Shown here one piece after another: positions 42,355-50,731 of a DNA stretch of 64,000 nt (position 1 is its first letter; every line of letters begins with the position of its first letter). Source of the stretch: Mycobacterium sp. 852002-51961_SCH5331710 (GTDB taxonomy: Bacteria > Actinomycetota > Actinomycetes > Mycobacteriales > Mycobacteriaceae); contig NZ_LZSQ01000113.1 of the NCBI RefSeq assembly GCF_001665535.1, positions 62,001 to 126,000 on the forward strand. The letters run 5' to 3'. The position numbers were made by a program, and so were the translations under genes. A model generated the notes under the pieces. It worked only from the letters and a program-made list of their open reading frames with translations, was not told the DNA's origin and did not search any database.

Positions 42355-43710
42355 TCACGCCGCGAAGTGCGTCTTGTAGATCTGGCCGTGCACACCCACC
42401 GCGCGGTCGACGACCTGTGACACCACGAAATCGGATGCGGCCGAGAGGTATGCGTAGGCCGTGGCGCGGTCCATCCCCCGATCGTTCTGCAGGAAGTCGA
42501 GGGCATTGACCACTGCGCGCCGCATCGCAATGTTCAGATCGCTGCTGTTGCCTCCTATCGCGCCGTCGGGATCGGACAATCCTATTGGCACCCACGCAGA
42601 TTCGGTCTCGGCGAACGGATAGCGATAAGCGACGGAAGGCGCGTCACCGGATCCCGGCTTACAGACCGTCAGGCGATAGGTGCCGCGCAGCGATCCCTCC
42701 ATCGCGGTCAGCGCCACCTCGCCGTCGCCCATCGCCATGTGGGGATCGCCGACATAGAACAACGCTCCCTCGGCGAACACGGGGAGATAGAACGTGGAGC
42801 CCTCCCCCAATAGCCGGATGTCGATGTTGCCGCCCCCGATGGTCGGTGGGATCGAGTTCGCGGTCGCCGCGGTGGGGTCGCGATCCTGAGAGAAGGCGAC
42901 ACCCATGATTCCCATGAAGGGCGACAACGGGAATCGAACACGGGCGTCACCGTAGGACATGACGCCGTGACCGTCTTCGACGGCGGTGAAGGTGGACACG
43001 TTGCCGTACTCGGTGGGGTCGGCGTTGGGTCTGTGGTCGGTGGCCACGGGCGGCATCACCTCTTCGATGCTGATGCCGTCCGGCGCCGAGCCGTCGGACT
43101 TGCGGGCAAGCGCACCTTTTCCGTGGCGACTCGAGACCACGCCGTAGGGAACGCGCGGAATAGCCTGAAGCGTCTCGATTTTCAGCACGTCACCGGGCTC
43201 GGCGCCGTCGACGAACACTGGGCCGGTCACCACGTGCGGACCGTCCTTGTCGAAGTTGCGTGGCGTGCGGTTGTACTCGGCCGCGACGGCGATCGCGTCC
43301 TGCAGCACATCCGACTCGCTGACTCCCTTGCCGCCGAAGTACTCGACCGGATTGCGGCCCTGGTCCTCGAGGATCCCTTCGTGGGACACCGTGTCCACGG
43401 TGATCGTCTGTCCCGAGCGCATCGTCTTCACCGGTGTGGCGTGCACGGTCGGGACATAGCCCCACAGCACCTGATCGGGTACGGATTGCAGGTAATGGTC
43501 GCCCGCGATGTCACCGTGGTCGGGTTGGAGGACCTCGAAGCGGCCGGTGCCGGCCCCGGTTGCCGCGGGGGTGTCGCCCGTCGTGCAGGCGGCCGCGACG
43601 GCACCGATGCCCGCGCCCGCCCCCACCGCTGCCACCGCGCGAACGAAATCGCGCCTTCCGATCCCTCTGGTGATGGTTTCGGCGGCAGCTTGTGCGAACG
43701 ACTCATTCAT
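42355..43710 (-). CDS. Tat-exported acetamidase/formamidase-family protein
   Basis: Encodes 451 residues. A Tat signal (GRRDFVRAVAAVGAGAG) ends in a possible lipobox AAACT, predicting a lipid-anchored enzyme outside the membrane. The rest is an FmdA/AmdA domain (GPVFVDGAEPGDVLKIE, GVVSSRHGKGAL, HMAMGDGEVALTAMEG). Family members hydrolyse formamide or acetamide, but most known ones are cytosolic, so this export is unusual. The signal and His/Asp-rich loops appear intact. Monocistronic. Confidence 0.83.
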   Translation of the reverse strand: MNESFAQAAAETITRGIGRRDFVRAVAAVGAGAGIGAVAAACTTGDTPAATGAGTGRFEVLQPDHGDIAGDHYLQSVPDQVLWGYVPTVHATPVKTMRSGQTITVDTVSHEGILEDQGRNPVEYFGGKGVSESDVLQDAIAVAAEYNRTPRNFDKDGPHVVTGPVFVDGAEPGDVLKIETLQAIPRVPYGVVSSRHGKGALARKSDGSAPDGISIEEVMPPVATDHRPNADPTEYGNVSTFTAVEDGHGVMSYGDARVRFPLSPFMGIMGVAFSQDRDPTAATANSIPPTIGGGNIDIRLLGEGSTFYLPVFAEGALFYVGDPHMAMGDGEVALTAMEGSLRGTYRLTVCKPGSGDAPSVAYRYPFAETESAWVPIGLSDPDGAIGGNSSDLNIAMRRAVVNALDFLQNDRGMDRATAYAYLSAASDFVVSQVVDRAVGVHGQIYKTHFAA

Positions 43711-43879
43711 CTAGGTGACCTCCGGGTTGTCGGTCGTCCCGAAGCTACCCACGCGGTGTTGCGTCGATGTTGCCGTCAGGTTCGAGACCGTTGACGTCGG
43801 GCACGGCCGAATCGAGCCGAAACGAACGCGGAACGTCTAGCGTCAGGTAGAGACTCAGGCTCACGCGGGAGGTGTCGAG

Positions 43880-44215
43880 ATGCGCGGTCAGCGATTCATC
43901 GTGTCGGTGGCGAGCGCAGCGGCCGCTGCGATCATCGCGGCGTCAGGCGTCGCGCACGCCATGCCGCCCCCGCCGACGCCGGATCTGGCCAGTGCGGAGT
44001 GGACCGTGACCGACGGCTATCTGACTAAGCAGATCGGATGTACGCCGGACACACCGGGTGACCCGGTTTCAATCACGTGGGACCCGCCGGGCTTCATACC
44101 CGGCGTGGGTGGTACGGGAATGATCCACGACGCCAATCCCGCTCTCGGCGGGCAGTTCTCGGCAAATTGGGTGCCCCACCCCGGCTTCTGGAACGTCGAG
44201 TACCAGTTCTGCTGA
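43880..44215 (+). CDS. Small secreted protein of unknown function
   Basis: Encodes 111 residues: signal peptide (about 1-27, GVAHA) then a Pro/Gly-rich mature chain with two Cys (QIGCTPD and the C-terminal YQFC). Not recognised beyond being a mycobacterial-type exported peptide. GGGAGG lies 7 nt before the ATG. Confidence 0.7.
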   Translation: MRGQRFIVSVASAAAAAIIAASGVAHAMPPPPTPDLASAEWTVTDGYLTKQIGCTPDTPGDPVSITWDPPGFIPGVGGTGMIHDANPALGGQFSANWVPHPGFWNVEYQFC

Positions 44216-44369
44216 GCCATCTCGTAGGCTCGGTGTTTCACGTTTCAATCAGTGCGGTTACGGGCACCCGTTCGGACGACGCGACCGCATCGTGCGCCCG
44301 ACGCGCAGATGTGAGCTCGAACCGCTCAAACTGCAGCGCCTGTCTGCACGACATAGGGGGATCAGCGGC

Positions 44370-45044
44370 ATGCCGCCGGACGACGGGGAGCGTTCGACAT
44401 CGGTCGTCGTCGTCGGCAATCAACGCGTGGTGTACGCGGGCATCGAGGCGTGGTTGAGGCGCAGCCGCCCGCGCACGACGGTCGTCGATCATTTCACCAG
44501 CCCGGTGGAGTTCGCTGCGGCACACCGTGTCGGCTCCCCGGGGCTCGTCGTGTTGTTCGACCTTGCCTGCGACGGCGGCAGACCGGATCTCGACGCGCTC
44601 CGACAGATCTGCGACGCGGGCCACCGTGTCGTCGTCCTCACCTGTTCGCTCGACGACGATGTCGCGTCTGCCGTCGGGGACGCCGGCGCCGTCAGCTGTA
44701 TCGCCAAGCACGAGCCCGAGCATGTGCTGGCGGCGGCGATCGACGCCGCCGCTCGCAACGAACAGCCGCGAACGGTCCCGCAGATGACCCCGGCCTCTCA
44801 CAACCGCGGCCTTGAGGCTCGACCGCAGCTGACGCACCGCGAGCGTCAGGTACTCATCGCCTGGTTCCAGACCGAGAACAAGAACGCGGTCGCGCAGCGG
44901 TTGTACATCGAGCCCTCGACCGTCGCGACCCATCTCCAGAGGGTGCGGGCGAAGTACGCGGCGGTCGGCAGGCCGGCCCCCACCAAGGCCGCTCTGGTCG
45001 CCAGAGCCATCCAGGACGACATCCTCGACGTCGACGATCTGTGA
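44370..45044 (+). CDS. Orphan LuxR-family regulator with degenerate receiver domain
   Basis: Encodes 224 residues. The N-terminal part resembles a response-regulator receiver (VVVVGNQRVVYAGIEAWL, VVLFDLACDG with a possible phospho-Asp, VVVLTCSLDDD), but the usual acidic pair after the first strand is replaced by Gly-Asn. A C-terminal LuxR helix-turn-helix follows (LTHRERQVLIAWFQTENKNA, YIEPSTVATHLQRVRAKY). No histidine kinase is adjacent. The ATG at 44370 has an AGGGGGA box upstream. Activity may not depend on phosphorylation. Confidence 0.82.
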   Translation: MPPDDGERSTSVVVVGNQRVVYAGIEAWLRRSRPRTTVVDHFTSPVEFAAAHRVGSPGLVVLFDLACDGGRPDLDALRQICDAGHRVVVLTCSLDDDVASAVGDAGAVSCIAKHEPEHVLAAAIDAAARNEQPRTVPQMTPASHNRGLEARPQLTHRERQVLIAWFQTENKNAVAQRLYIEPSTVATHLQRVRAKYAAVGRPAPTKAALVARAIQDDILDVDDL

Positions 45045-45065
45045 GCCTGTGCCACTGACCAGTGT

Positions 45066-45079
45066 CATCTGAACAGATG
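45066..45079. repeat. Palindrome CATCTGAACAGATG
   Basis: A perfect 6-bp inverted repeat with a 2-nt centre between the LuxR regulator and the small secreted-protein gene. It may be an operator for either; the downstream promoter (TTAATACTTT) lies about 40 nt further on. Confidence 0.35.
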
Positions 45080-45177
45080 AACTAACTAACGTTTGCCTCT
45101 CACGCTGATAACGGTTGCGTTAATACTTTCAAGCCCGCATACAGCGGTGGTCGGTCCCATCTATGAGAGGCACGAGC

Positions 45178-45405
45178 ATGAAGAGAACGATCGCCGCGGG
45201 AACGCTGGCGCTGGGAGGGCTGCTCGCCCTCGGTGTCGGTGTGGCGCACGCGGACGAGGTCCAAGTGGAGGGCGCCTACTCGACGCTCGATGCCTGCCAG
45301 GTCGACGGTCCGAACGTCGAGATCGCGCAGGGCGATGCGAACTACGGGCACTGGGATTGCCGTCAGGGCGGCGACGGGCTCTGGTACGTCTGGCTGAGCA
45401 GCTGA
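45178..45405 (+). CDS. Small secreted Cys-pair protein
   Basis: Encodes 75 residues: signal peptide (about 1-26, VAHA) and a ~49-residue mature domain with two Cys (LDACQVDGP, HWDCRQGG) and Gly/Trp-rich end GLWYVWLSS. AGAGG lies 7 nt before this ATG; an ATG at 45163 is the alternative. Similar tiny exported proteins are common in mycobacteria; function unknown. Confidence 0.72.
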   Translation: MKRTIAAGTLALGGLLALGVGVAHADEVQVEGAYSTLDACQVDGPNVEIAQGDANYGHWDCRQGGDGLWYVWLSS

Positions 45406-45448
45406 TGAGTCATTCGGTGAGCGGTCGGGCGGAGGTATCGGACCGGCG

Positions 45449-47566
45449 ATGAATTCTGCCAAGGTTGCACTGCGGGTCGCTGCGCTGCGGGTCGGGGCCG
45501 TCGCTTTCTCGCTCGGGGTAGCGGGGTTGGTCGGCACCGCAGGTATGGGGACGGCGTTCGCCGATGGAGGACAGTCGTCCTCGAGCTCATCGTCGGATTC
45601 CTCGAGTTCATCGGCGGGGTCGGCGTCGAGTTCGGCAAGCTCGTCGGTCGGCTCAACGGAAAGCTCATCGACCGCACACACGGATTCGGACTCGACGGGC
45701 GGATCCACCGCGTCGGGTACCAGGCCGCGGACGACGTTCGGCTCGGGCCGGTCGACGACGAAACCCGACCGCGACTTGTCGGAGACTCGTTCCACCCGGA
45801 GTTCGTCGTCCGAGCGGACATCGCGGAGGACCAAAGTAGATTCTTCCGCGGAATCGTCGGCGAAGGACACCGCAACGGAGTCGGCGTCTTCGTCAAGCAC
45901 CGGTTCGGCCACGTCGGCGCCGGTTACGAAGACGGTCGAAGACGTCGCCAAGAGCCAGACGAACACTCCTCCTGAGCTGGTCGACTCCGCTCCGATCGTC
46001 GCCGAGGTGACGACTGAGCGAGAGTCGAGAAAGAACCGATCGGACCGCGTCGCCGCCGAGTCGCCGCCGTCTCACAGAGCCACCGCAGCCGTTATCGGAA
46101 GCACGTCGCAAGCGAACAACGACACCGGTGATCGATCGCTCGCGCGCGTAACCGATTCCGGCGCAACCGACGTCACTGCGTCGCGCACGGCCACCAACGT
46201 CGAGACCGTCGCCGAGACGCCGACGACCGCCGTGGAAATCGATGCGCCGCTGATGTTGTCGGAGAATGTCGGCGCGGACAATCACGGCACGATCGCCCAG
46301 TCGGGCGATCCCGCCCCGTCCACCGCGCCGATCGGCGTTGTGTCGGGTCTGCTCTCGGCAGTCGGCCTCGGCTCGCCGTTGTCGACCGTCGACGGGCCGG
46401 TGGACCCGTTGCCGGGCGTGTTTCTCGTGGGCTCGCTGGATCTGGTCCGCCGTGACCTCGAACAACTGAACGACAGTCAATCCGCTGACGACACCCAGCC
46501 GGTCACGAACACTCTGATCACCGAAACACCCTCGGAAGAACTGCTTCCCGTCGGCACCACCGCGGCAGCGGATTCCAACTCGGAACCGCCCCCCGTGTGG
46601 ACGGTCCCCGATGAGCTGACCGTCGAACCGACGTCGGCCGAACGTACCGCGGCTTACATGAAGGCGCAGGCCGAGCGGATCGAGGCGTTCAACGAGGCGC
46701 AGGCCGCTCGGAAAGAAGCGTTCGACAAACAGCTGGCCGCGTACGCGGACAACCCGCTGGGGGCGCTCGTCGGCAGCGTTGGCTACGTCGTGTCCGAACT
46801 CGTGAACACCGCGGCAGTCGTAGTGACGGAATTCGTCAACTACATCTCGTTCGCGGTCACGGAGTTCATCCACGGGCTGACGGACTGGTTCACCGCGCCG
46901 GCCGTCTTCTCCGGCCTGTACGGCGACCCGGACGGAAGCGCGCAGTACTGGCGAGCGCAATCGGCCGAGAACTGCGTCTTGCAATCGGCGGCGATGATCG
47001 TCGGCCAACTCACGGGAACCACGCCCGAAGAAGCCGAAATCGCCGACAAGGCAATGGCGCTCGACAGTGTGGTCGACCCGACCCGGAAGATGTATCTGGG
47101 CTTGGATACCAAAGACCGCGTCGCCGATAAAGACGCTATCGCTCTGCTGGATCGTGAGTACGGCATCAAGGCCACCATGACGACATACGACAAGACGGAG
47201 GGCAACCTCGCGCTGCGAGCCCTGGCGGCCGCACTGGACGACAACACGAAGGCCGTGTCGGTCGGCGTCCAGGGCGCAACCATCTGGAATGCCGTCGAGG
47301 GCGAACCGCTGCCCGGCATCTCGTCGGCGGACCATCAGGTGGTCGTGACGGGCATCGACTTCACCGAGCGGGTCGTGTACCTCAACGACAGCGGGTTCCC
47401 CGAGCAGGGGAAGAAGATGAAGGTCCCGCTGGACGCCTTCATGAGGGCGTGGCACACCGACAACTACGAGACGTGGGTCGCGGAGCTCAAGCAGCCGAGG
47501 AGCTCAACGGCCGATGTCGCATCCGCCCGCATCTCCCACGATGGGCTGCTGCTGGAGGTGGCGTAG
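45449..47566 (+). CDS. Large exported protein with C39-like cysteine peptidase domain
   Basis: Encodes 705 residues. Signal peptide (about 1-38) is followed by ~150 residues dominated by Ser, Thr and Asp, a long variable region, an Ala/Glu/Arg helical segment (ERTAAYMKAQAERIEAFNEA), and a C-terminal papain-like Peptidase_C39_2-type domain. Candidate catalytic Cys is in ENCVLQSAAMIVG, His in SADHQVVVTGID and Asn/Asp in VVYLNDSG. It may process or bind cell-wall or surface proteins; many such domains in mycobacteria are uncharacterised. Confidence 0.78.
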   Translation: MNSAKVALRVAALRVGAVAFSLGVAGLVGTAGMGTAFADGGQSSSSSSSDSSSSSAGSASSSASSSVGSTESSSTAHTDSDSTGGSTASGTRPRTTFGSGRSTTKPDRDLSETRSTRSSSSERTSRRTKVDSSAESSAKDTATESASSSSTGSATSAPVTKTVEDVAKSQTNTPPELVDSAPIVAEVTTERESRKNRSDRVAAESPPSHRATAAVIGSTSQANNDTGDRSLARVTDSGATDVTASRTATNVETVAETPTTAVEIDAPLMLSENVGADNHGTIAQSGDPAPSTAPIGVVSGLLSAVGLGSPLSTVDGPVDPLPGVFLVGSLDLVRRDLEQLNDSQSADDTQPVTNTLITETPSEELLPVGTTAAADSNSEPPPVWTVPDELTVEPTSAERTAAYMKAQAERIEAFNEAQAARKEAFDKQLAAYADNPLGALVGSVGYVVSELVNTAAVVVTEFVNYISFAVTEFIHGLTDWFTAPAVFSGLYGDPDGSAQYWRAQSAENCVLQSAAMIVGQLTGTTPEEAEIADKAMALDSVVDPTRKMYLGLDTKDRVADKDAIALLDREYGIKATMTTYDKTEGNLALRALAAALDDNTKAVSVGVQGATIWNAVEGEPLPGISSADHQVVVTGIDFTERVVYLNDSGFPEQGKKMKVPLDAFMRAWHTDNYETWVAELKQPRSSTADVASARISHDGLLLEVA

Positions 47567-47598
47567 GCATCTCCTGCGCCGCGCCTGCGGCGTCGCGG

Positions 47599-48048
47599 CT
47601 ACCAGCGGTAGTCGAGGAACTTCCCGTCGAACGTGACCACGACACGATCGCCGTCGGGATCCTCGCGGCGCCGGACGTCGACCTTGAAGTTGATCGCACT
47701 CATGATGCCGTCGCCGAACTCCTCGTGGATGAGTTCTTTGATCGCAGGCCCGTAGACGGCGAGCGCCTCCTGGAACCGGTAGATGGTCGGATCCGACAAC
47801 AACTTCGGGTCGATGCCGCGAGCGGGTTGAAGCTGCAGGCTCTCCCCTACCGCGGCGTCCAGGTCGAGCACGGCGCAGGCGCGTTCGGCCTGTGCTTCCG
47901 ACATCGGGTGTTGACCCAGCAGCGCGGCAACGCACCAGACTCGGGGCGCATCCAGGGCGTCGGCGATGTCGGCCCAGCTCAGACCCTTTCGGGTCTTCGC
48001 GGCGATCACGAGTGCGGCTGCATCGGTCTTGGGCATGATCGGGTTCAT
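47599..48048 (-). CDS. cynS: Cyanate hydratase (cyanase)
   Basis: Encodes 149 residues. Cyanase converts cyanate and bicarbonate to carbamate (then ammonia) and CO2. The catalytic domain keeps Arg91, Glu94 and Ser117 in YRFQEALAVYG and FGDGIMSAINF, the same relative spacing as the E. coli triad R96/E99/S122; an N-terminal helix-turn-helix-like region precedes. Its ATG overlaps the FNT channel TGA (ATGA), so the two are translationally coupled. Confidence 0.93.
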   Translation of the reverse strand: MNPIMPKTDAAALVIAAKTRKGLSWADIADALDAPRVWCVAALLGQHPMSEAQAERACAVLDLDAAVGESLQLQPARGIDPKLLSDPTIYRFQEALAVYGPAIKELIHEEFGDGIMSAINFKVDVRRREDPDGDRVVVTFDGKFLDYRW

Positions 48049-48905
48049 GCGCTGACCTTATTCACCTCGGCGCCGGCCGAGGGGGTGAGGGTCGGCAGCT
48101 CGAACCTGGGCGCCCCGGTACGGGCATGGGTTGCGAACAACGTGAGTCCGACGAACGTTATCCCTCCCACGAGATTGCCTACCACCGTGGGAAATTCGTT
48201 CCAGATGAAGTAGTCCGCGATCGAGAAGTCACCGCCGAGCATGAGGCCGGACGGGAACAGGAACATGTTCACCACCGAATGTTCGAAACCCATGTAGAAG
48301 AACAGCATGATCGGCATCCACATCGCGATGACCTTGCCCGACACGCTCGTGGACATCATCGCGGCCACCACGCCGGTCGACACCATCCAATTACAGAGGA
48401 CCCCGCGGACGAACAACGTCAGCATGCCGGGGGCGCCGTGCTCGGCGTAGCCGACGGTGCGGCTGTGCCCGATCTCGCCGAGCCGCTGCCCGACCTCATT
48501 CGGGTCGACGCTGAACCCGTAGGTGAAGACGATGGCCATCAAGAAGGCGACGGTGAGCGCGCCGGCGAAGTTGCCGACGAAAACCCAGCCCCAATTGCGC
48601 AGCATCGTGCGCACGTTGACACCGCGGCGCTTGTCCAGCAGCGCGAGTGGCACGAGCGTGAACACGCCGGTGAGCAGGTCGAAGCCGAGAAGGTAGAGCA
48701 GGCAGAACCCGACCGGGAACAGCACCGCGCCCAGCAGTGCGTTGCCCGTCTGCACCGTGATCGTGACGGCGAAGGCGGCGGCCATCGCGAGGATCGCGCC
48801 GGCCATGTAGGCACGGATCAGCGTGTCGCGCGTCGACATGTGGGCCTTCGACTCGCCGGCGTCGATCATCTTTCCGACGAACTCGGACGGACTGACGTAG
48901 GACAT
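48045..48905 (-). CDS. Formate/nitrite transporter (FNT) family channel
   Basis: Encodes 286 residues with six predicted membrane helices and typical FNT segments (AGAILAMAAAFAVTITVQTG, FLMAIVFTYGF, GVLCNWMVSTGVVAAMMS, FEHSVVNMFLFPSGLM). FNT proteins are pentameric channels for small monovalent anions such as formate and nitrite. Coupling to cyanase suggests cyanate (or bicarbonate) as the physiological anion. The ATG at 48905 is chosen; a longer frame upstream is not supported. Confidence 0.88.
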   Translation of the reverse strand: MSYVSPSEFVGKMIDAGESKAHMSTRDTLIRAYMAGAILAMAAAFAVTITVQTGNALLGAVLFPVGFCLLYLLGFDLLTGVFTLVPLALLDKRRGVNVRTMLRNWGWVFVGNFAGALTVAFLMAIVFTYGFSVDPNEVGQRLGEIGHSRTVGYAEHGAPGMLTLFVRGVLCNWMVSTGVVAAMMSTSVSGKVIAMWMPIMLFFYMGFEHSVVNMFLFPSGLMLGGDFSIADYFIWNEFPTVVGNLVGGITFVGLTLFATHARTGAPRFELPTLTPSAGAEVNKVSA

Positions 48906-49078
48906 CGCTACGAACCCTTCTGGTGGACGGTTGCCGTCAACGCTTTCGCACCGCGGTTGCAGAACAGCGACCTCGCTTATGCATCCGTGTTGCCGAATCC
49001 GCACAGGGGCAGATCTGCGGCTGTGAGATCCGGGCGTCGTCACGACCGGGTGCGCTTCGCCAGAGCGCGGCCGGGGAA

Positions 49079-49084
49079 TACCGT
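49079..49084 (+). promoter_or_regulatory. Leaderless -10 box of the NADH dehydrogenase gene
   Basis: TACCGT followed by 7 nt and the ATG at 49092. Confidence 0.55.
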
Positions 49085-49091
49085 TGCGGTG

Positions 49092-50453
49092 ATGAGCTCG
49101 CAACGGCCCAGGGTCCTGATCATCGGTGGCGGATTCGGGGGTTTGTTCTGTGCTCGCCGACTGGCGAAAACGGATGTCGACGTGACTCTGCTCGACCGCT
49201 CCGCCGGCCACCTGTTTCAGCCGCTGCTGTACCAGTGCGCGACGGGGAAGCTCAGCATCGGCCACATCAGCCGTCCGTTGCGCGAGGAATTCGCTCGCTA
49301 CGACAACATCAGGACCCTGCTGGGCGAGGCGATCGCGATCGACCCGTCCGCGCGAACGGTCACCGCGCTGCGCCCGGACGAAACCCGCTTCGCCGTCGAC
49401 TACGACGTCCTCGTCCTGGCAGCAGGTATGAGGCAGTCATACCTGGGCAACGAAGCGTTTGCACACTGGGCACCGGGTATGAAGACGCTCGATGACGCGC
49501 TGGAGATCAGGCAGCGCATCTTCACCGCATTCGAGATCGCCGAGACCTTGCCGCCCGGCGCCGAGCGGGCGAGCTGGCTCACCTTCGCGGTCGCCGGAGG
49601 TGGCCCGACCGGAGTGGAACTGGCCGGCCAGATCCGGGAAATGGCCACTCGCACCCTGGCGAACGAGTTTCACAGCATTGAGCCCGAGGAGGCGCGGGTG
49701 CTGCTCTTTGACGGTGGCACGCAGATCCTGAAGAGCTTCGCGCCCGACCTCGCCACGAAAGCGGCTCAGAAGCTGACGGATCTCGGCGTCGAGATGCACC
49801 TCGGCGTGCATGTGACCGATGTGCGCCGTGACGGCGTCACCGTGACCCCCAAGAAAGACGGCCCCGACAGACATTTCGCGACGCGGACCGTCCTGTGGAC
49901 CGCGGGTGTCGAGGCTGTCCCGTTCGCCCGGCACGCCGCCGAAGTCCTCGATGCACCGACCGATCGCGCCGGCCGGATCCAGGTCGAACCGGACCTGAGC
50001 GTCGCAGGGCACCCAGAGATCTTCGTCATCGGTGACCTCGCCGGCCGCGACAAGCTGCCTGGTGTAGCCGAGAATGCCATGCAGGGCGGCCTTCACGCAG
50101 CGGCTTGCATTCGACGGGACCTCTCGGGCCGGCCCCGCCGCCGATACCGTTACCGCGATCTCGGATCCGCGGCCTACATCAGCCACGGCAATGCGCTGCT
50201 TGAAGTGGGCCCGGTCCGGGTCTCCGGCTACCTTGGCTGGCTCGCTTGGGGCCTGATTCATATCGCGTTTCTCACCGGCGTGAGCAACCGCATCAGCACC
50301 GTCTCGACCTGGCTGGCCTCCATCGCGCGCGCCGGCCGCTACCACCGCGCTTTCATGCTCGGCGGGGCGGACCGTCCCGAACAGCGCTACACATACTCGA
50401 CGTGGGATCTCCCGGAACCGCCGCCACCGGTACACCGCTCTTCTCGACCATGA
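49092..50453 (+). CDS. Type II NADH dehydrogenase-like FAD oxidoreductase
   Basis: Encodes 453 residues. Two nucleotide-binding folds are visible: FAD motif VLIIGGGFGGLFCARRL near the start and NAD motif FAVAGGGPTGVELAGQI about residue 170; IFVIGDLAG marks the FAD end. The C-terminal region with GWLAWGLIHIAFL would attach to the membrane, as in Ndh-2 enzymes that pass electrons from NADH to menaquinone. The ATG at 49092 is selected by the leaderless -10 box. Ferredoxin- or other quinone reductase activity is possible. Confidence 0.87.
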   Translation: MSSQRPRVLIIGGGFGGLFCARRLAKTDVDVTLLDRSAGHLFQPLLYQCATGKLSIGHISRPLREEFARYDNIRTLLGEAIAIDPSARTVTALRPDETRFAVDYDVLVLAAGMRQSYLGNEAFAHWAPGMKTLDDALEIRQRIFTAFEIAETLPPGAERASWLTFAVAGGGPTGVELAGQIREMATRTLANEFHSIEPEEARVLLFDGGTQILKSFAPDLATKAAQKLTDLGVEMHLGVHVTDVRRDGVTVTPKKDGPDRHFATRTVLWTAGVEAVPFARHAAEVLDAPTDRAGRIQVEPDLSVAGHPEIFVIGDLAGRDKLPGVAENAMQGGLHAAACIRRDLSGRPRRRYRYRDLGSAAYISHGNALLEVGPVRVSGYLGWLAWGLIHIAFLTGVSNRISTVSTWLASIARAGRYHRAFMLGGADRPEQRYTYSTWDLPEPPPPVHRSSRP

Positions 50454-50492
50454 CCTCGCCCGGCATCCGCCGACGACTCCTATGGTCAGGTC

Positions 50493-50561
50493 ATGGCGGC
50501 GGGATCTGCCGGGAGACGTTGTCGCCGTCCCGATTTGACTGATCGCAACTGCCGCACATAG
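50493..50561 (+). CDS. Possible leaderless small ORF (22 residues)
   Basis: TATGGT (TANNNT, 50481-50486) lies 6 nt before the ATG. The frame encodes a basic peptide with two Cys and stops at TAG 50559-50561, directly abutting the TTG of the next small frame. No family is recognised; the support is only the promoter spacing and the abutting frames. Confidence 0.3.
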   Translation: MAAGSAGRRCRRPDLTDRNCRT

Positions 50562-50720
50562 TTGTCGTATCTGCTGTCGAACGGTGGTCTCTACGGACGG
50601 CTGGCTCTGTCGGTTGCCGTGGTGCTGTGGCTCTACCGTCTTTTCAAGCACCGCTCCACGCCTGACCCATCCAGCGCGATCGGCAGGCATTCTTCCGTGA
50701 CAGACGGGTGCGGTGACTAG
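50562..50720 (+). CDS. Possible small membrane protein (52 residues)
   Basis: From the TTG directly after the previous TAG the frame encodes LSYLLSNGGLYGRLALSVAV and a continuing hydrophobic helix (VLWLYRLF) followed by a polar basic tail. It resembles small single-helix envelope proteins. It ends at TAG 50718-50720, which is also the start of the -10 box of the following gene. Start codon and expression are uncertain. Confidence 0.35.
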   Translation: MSYLLSNGGLYGRLALSVAVVLWLYRLFKHRSTPDPSSAIGRHSSVTDGCGD

Positions 50721-50723
50721 CAT
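50718..50723 (+). promoter_or_regulatory. Leaderless -10 box of the 50732 operon
   Basis: TAGCAT followed by 8 nt and the GTG at 50732. Confidence 0.5.
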
Positions 50724-50731
50724 CGGCCATC

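Noticed and set aside
48126..49091. A long N-terminal extension of the NADH dehydrogenase frame, antisense to the FNT channel gene
   Set aside because: It is the shadow of the channel gene; the FAD motif begins right after the ATG at 49092, which has its own leaderless -10 box.
50454..50731. Whether the space before the coupled trio holds a normal gene
   Set aside because: No frame above 60 codons with family resemblance; only two tiny frames are listed, at low confidence.
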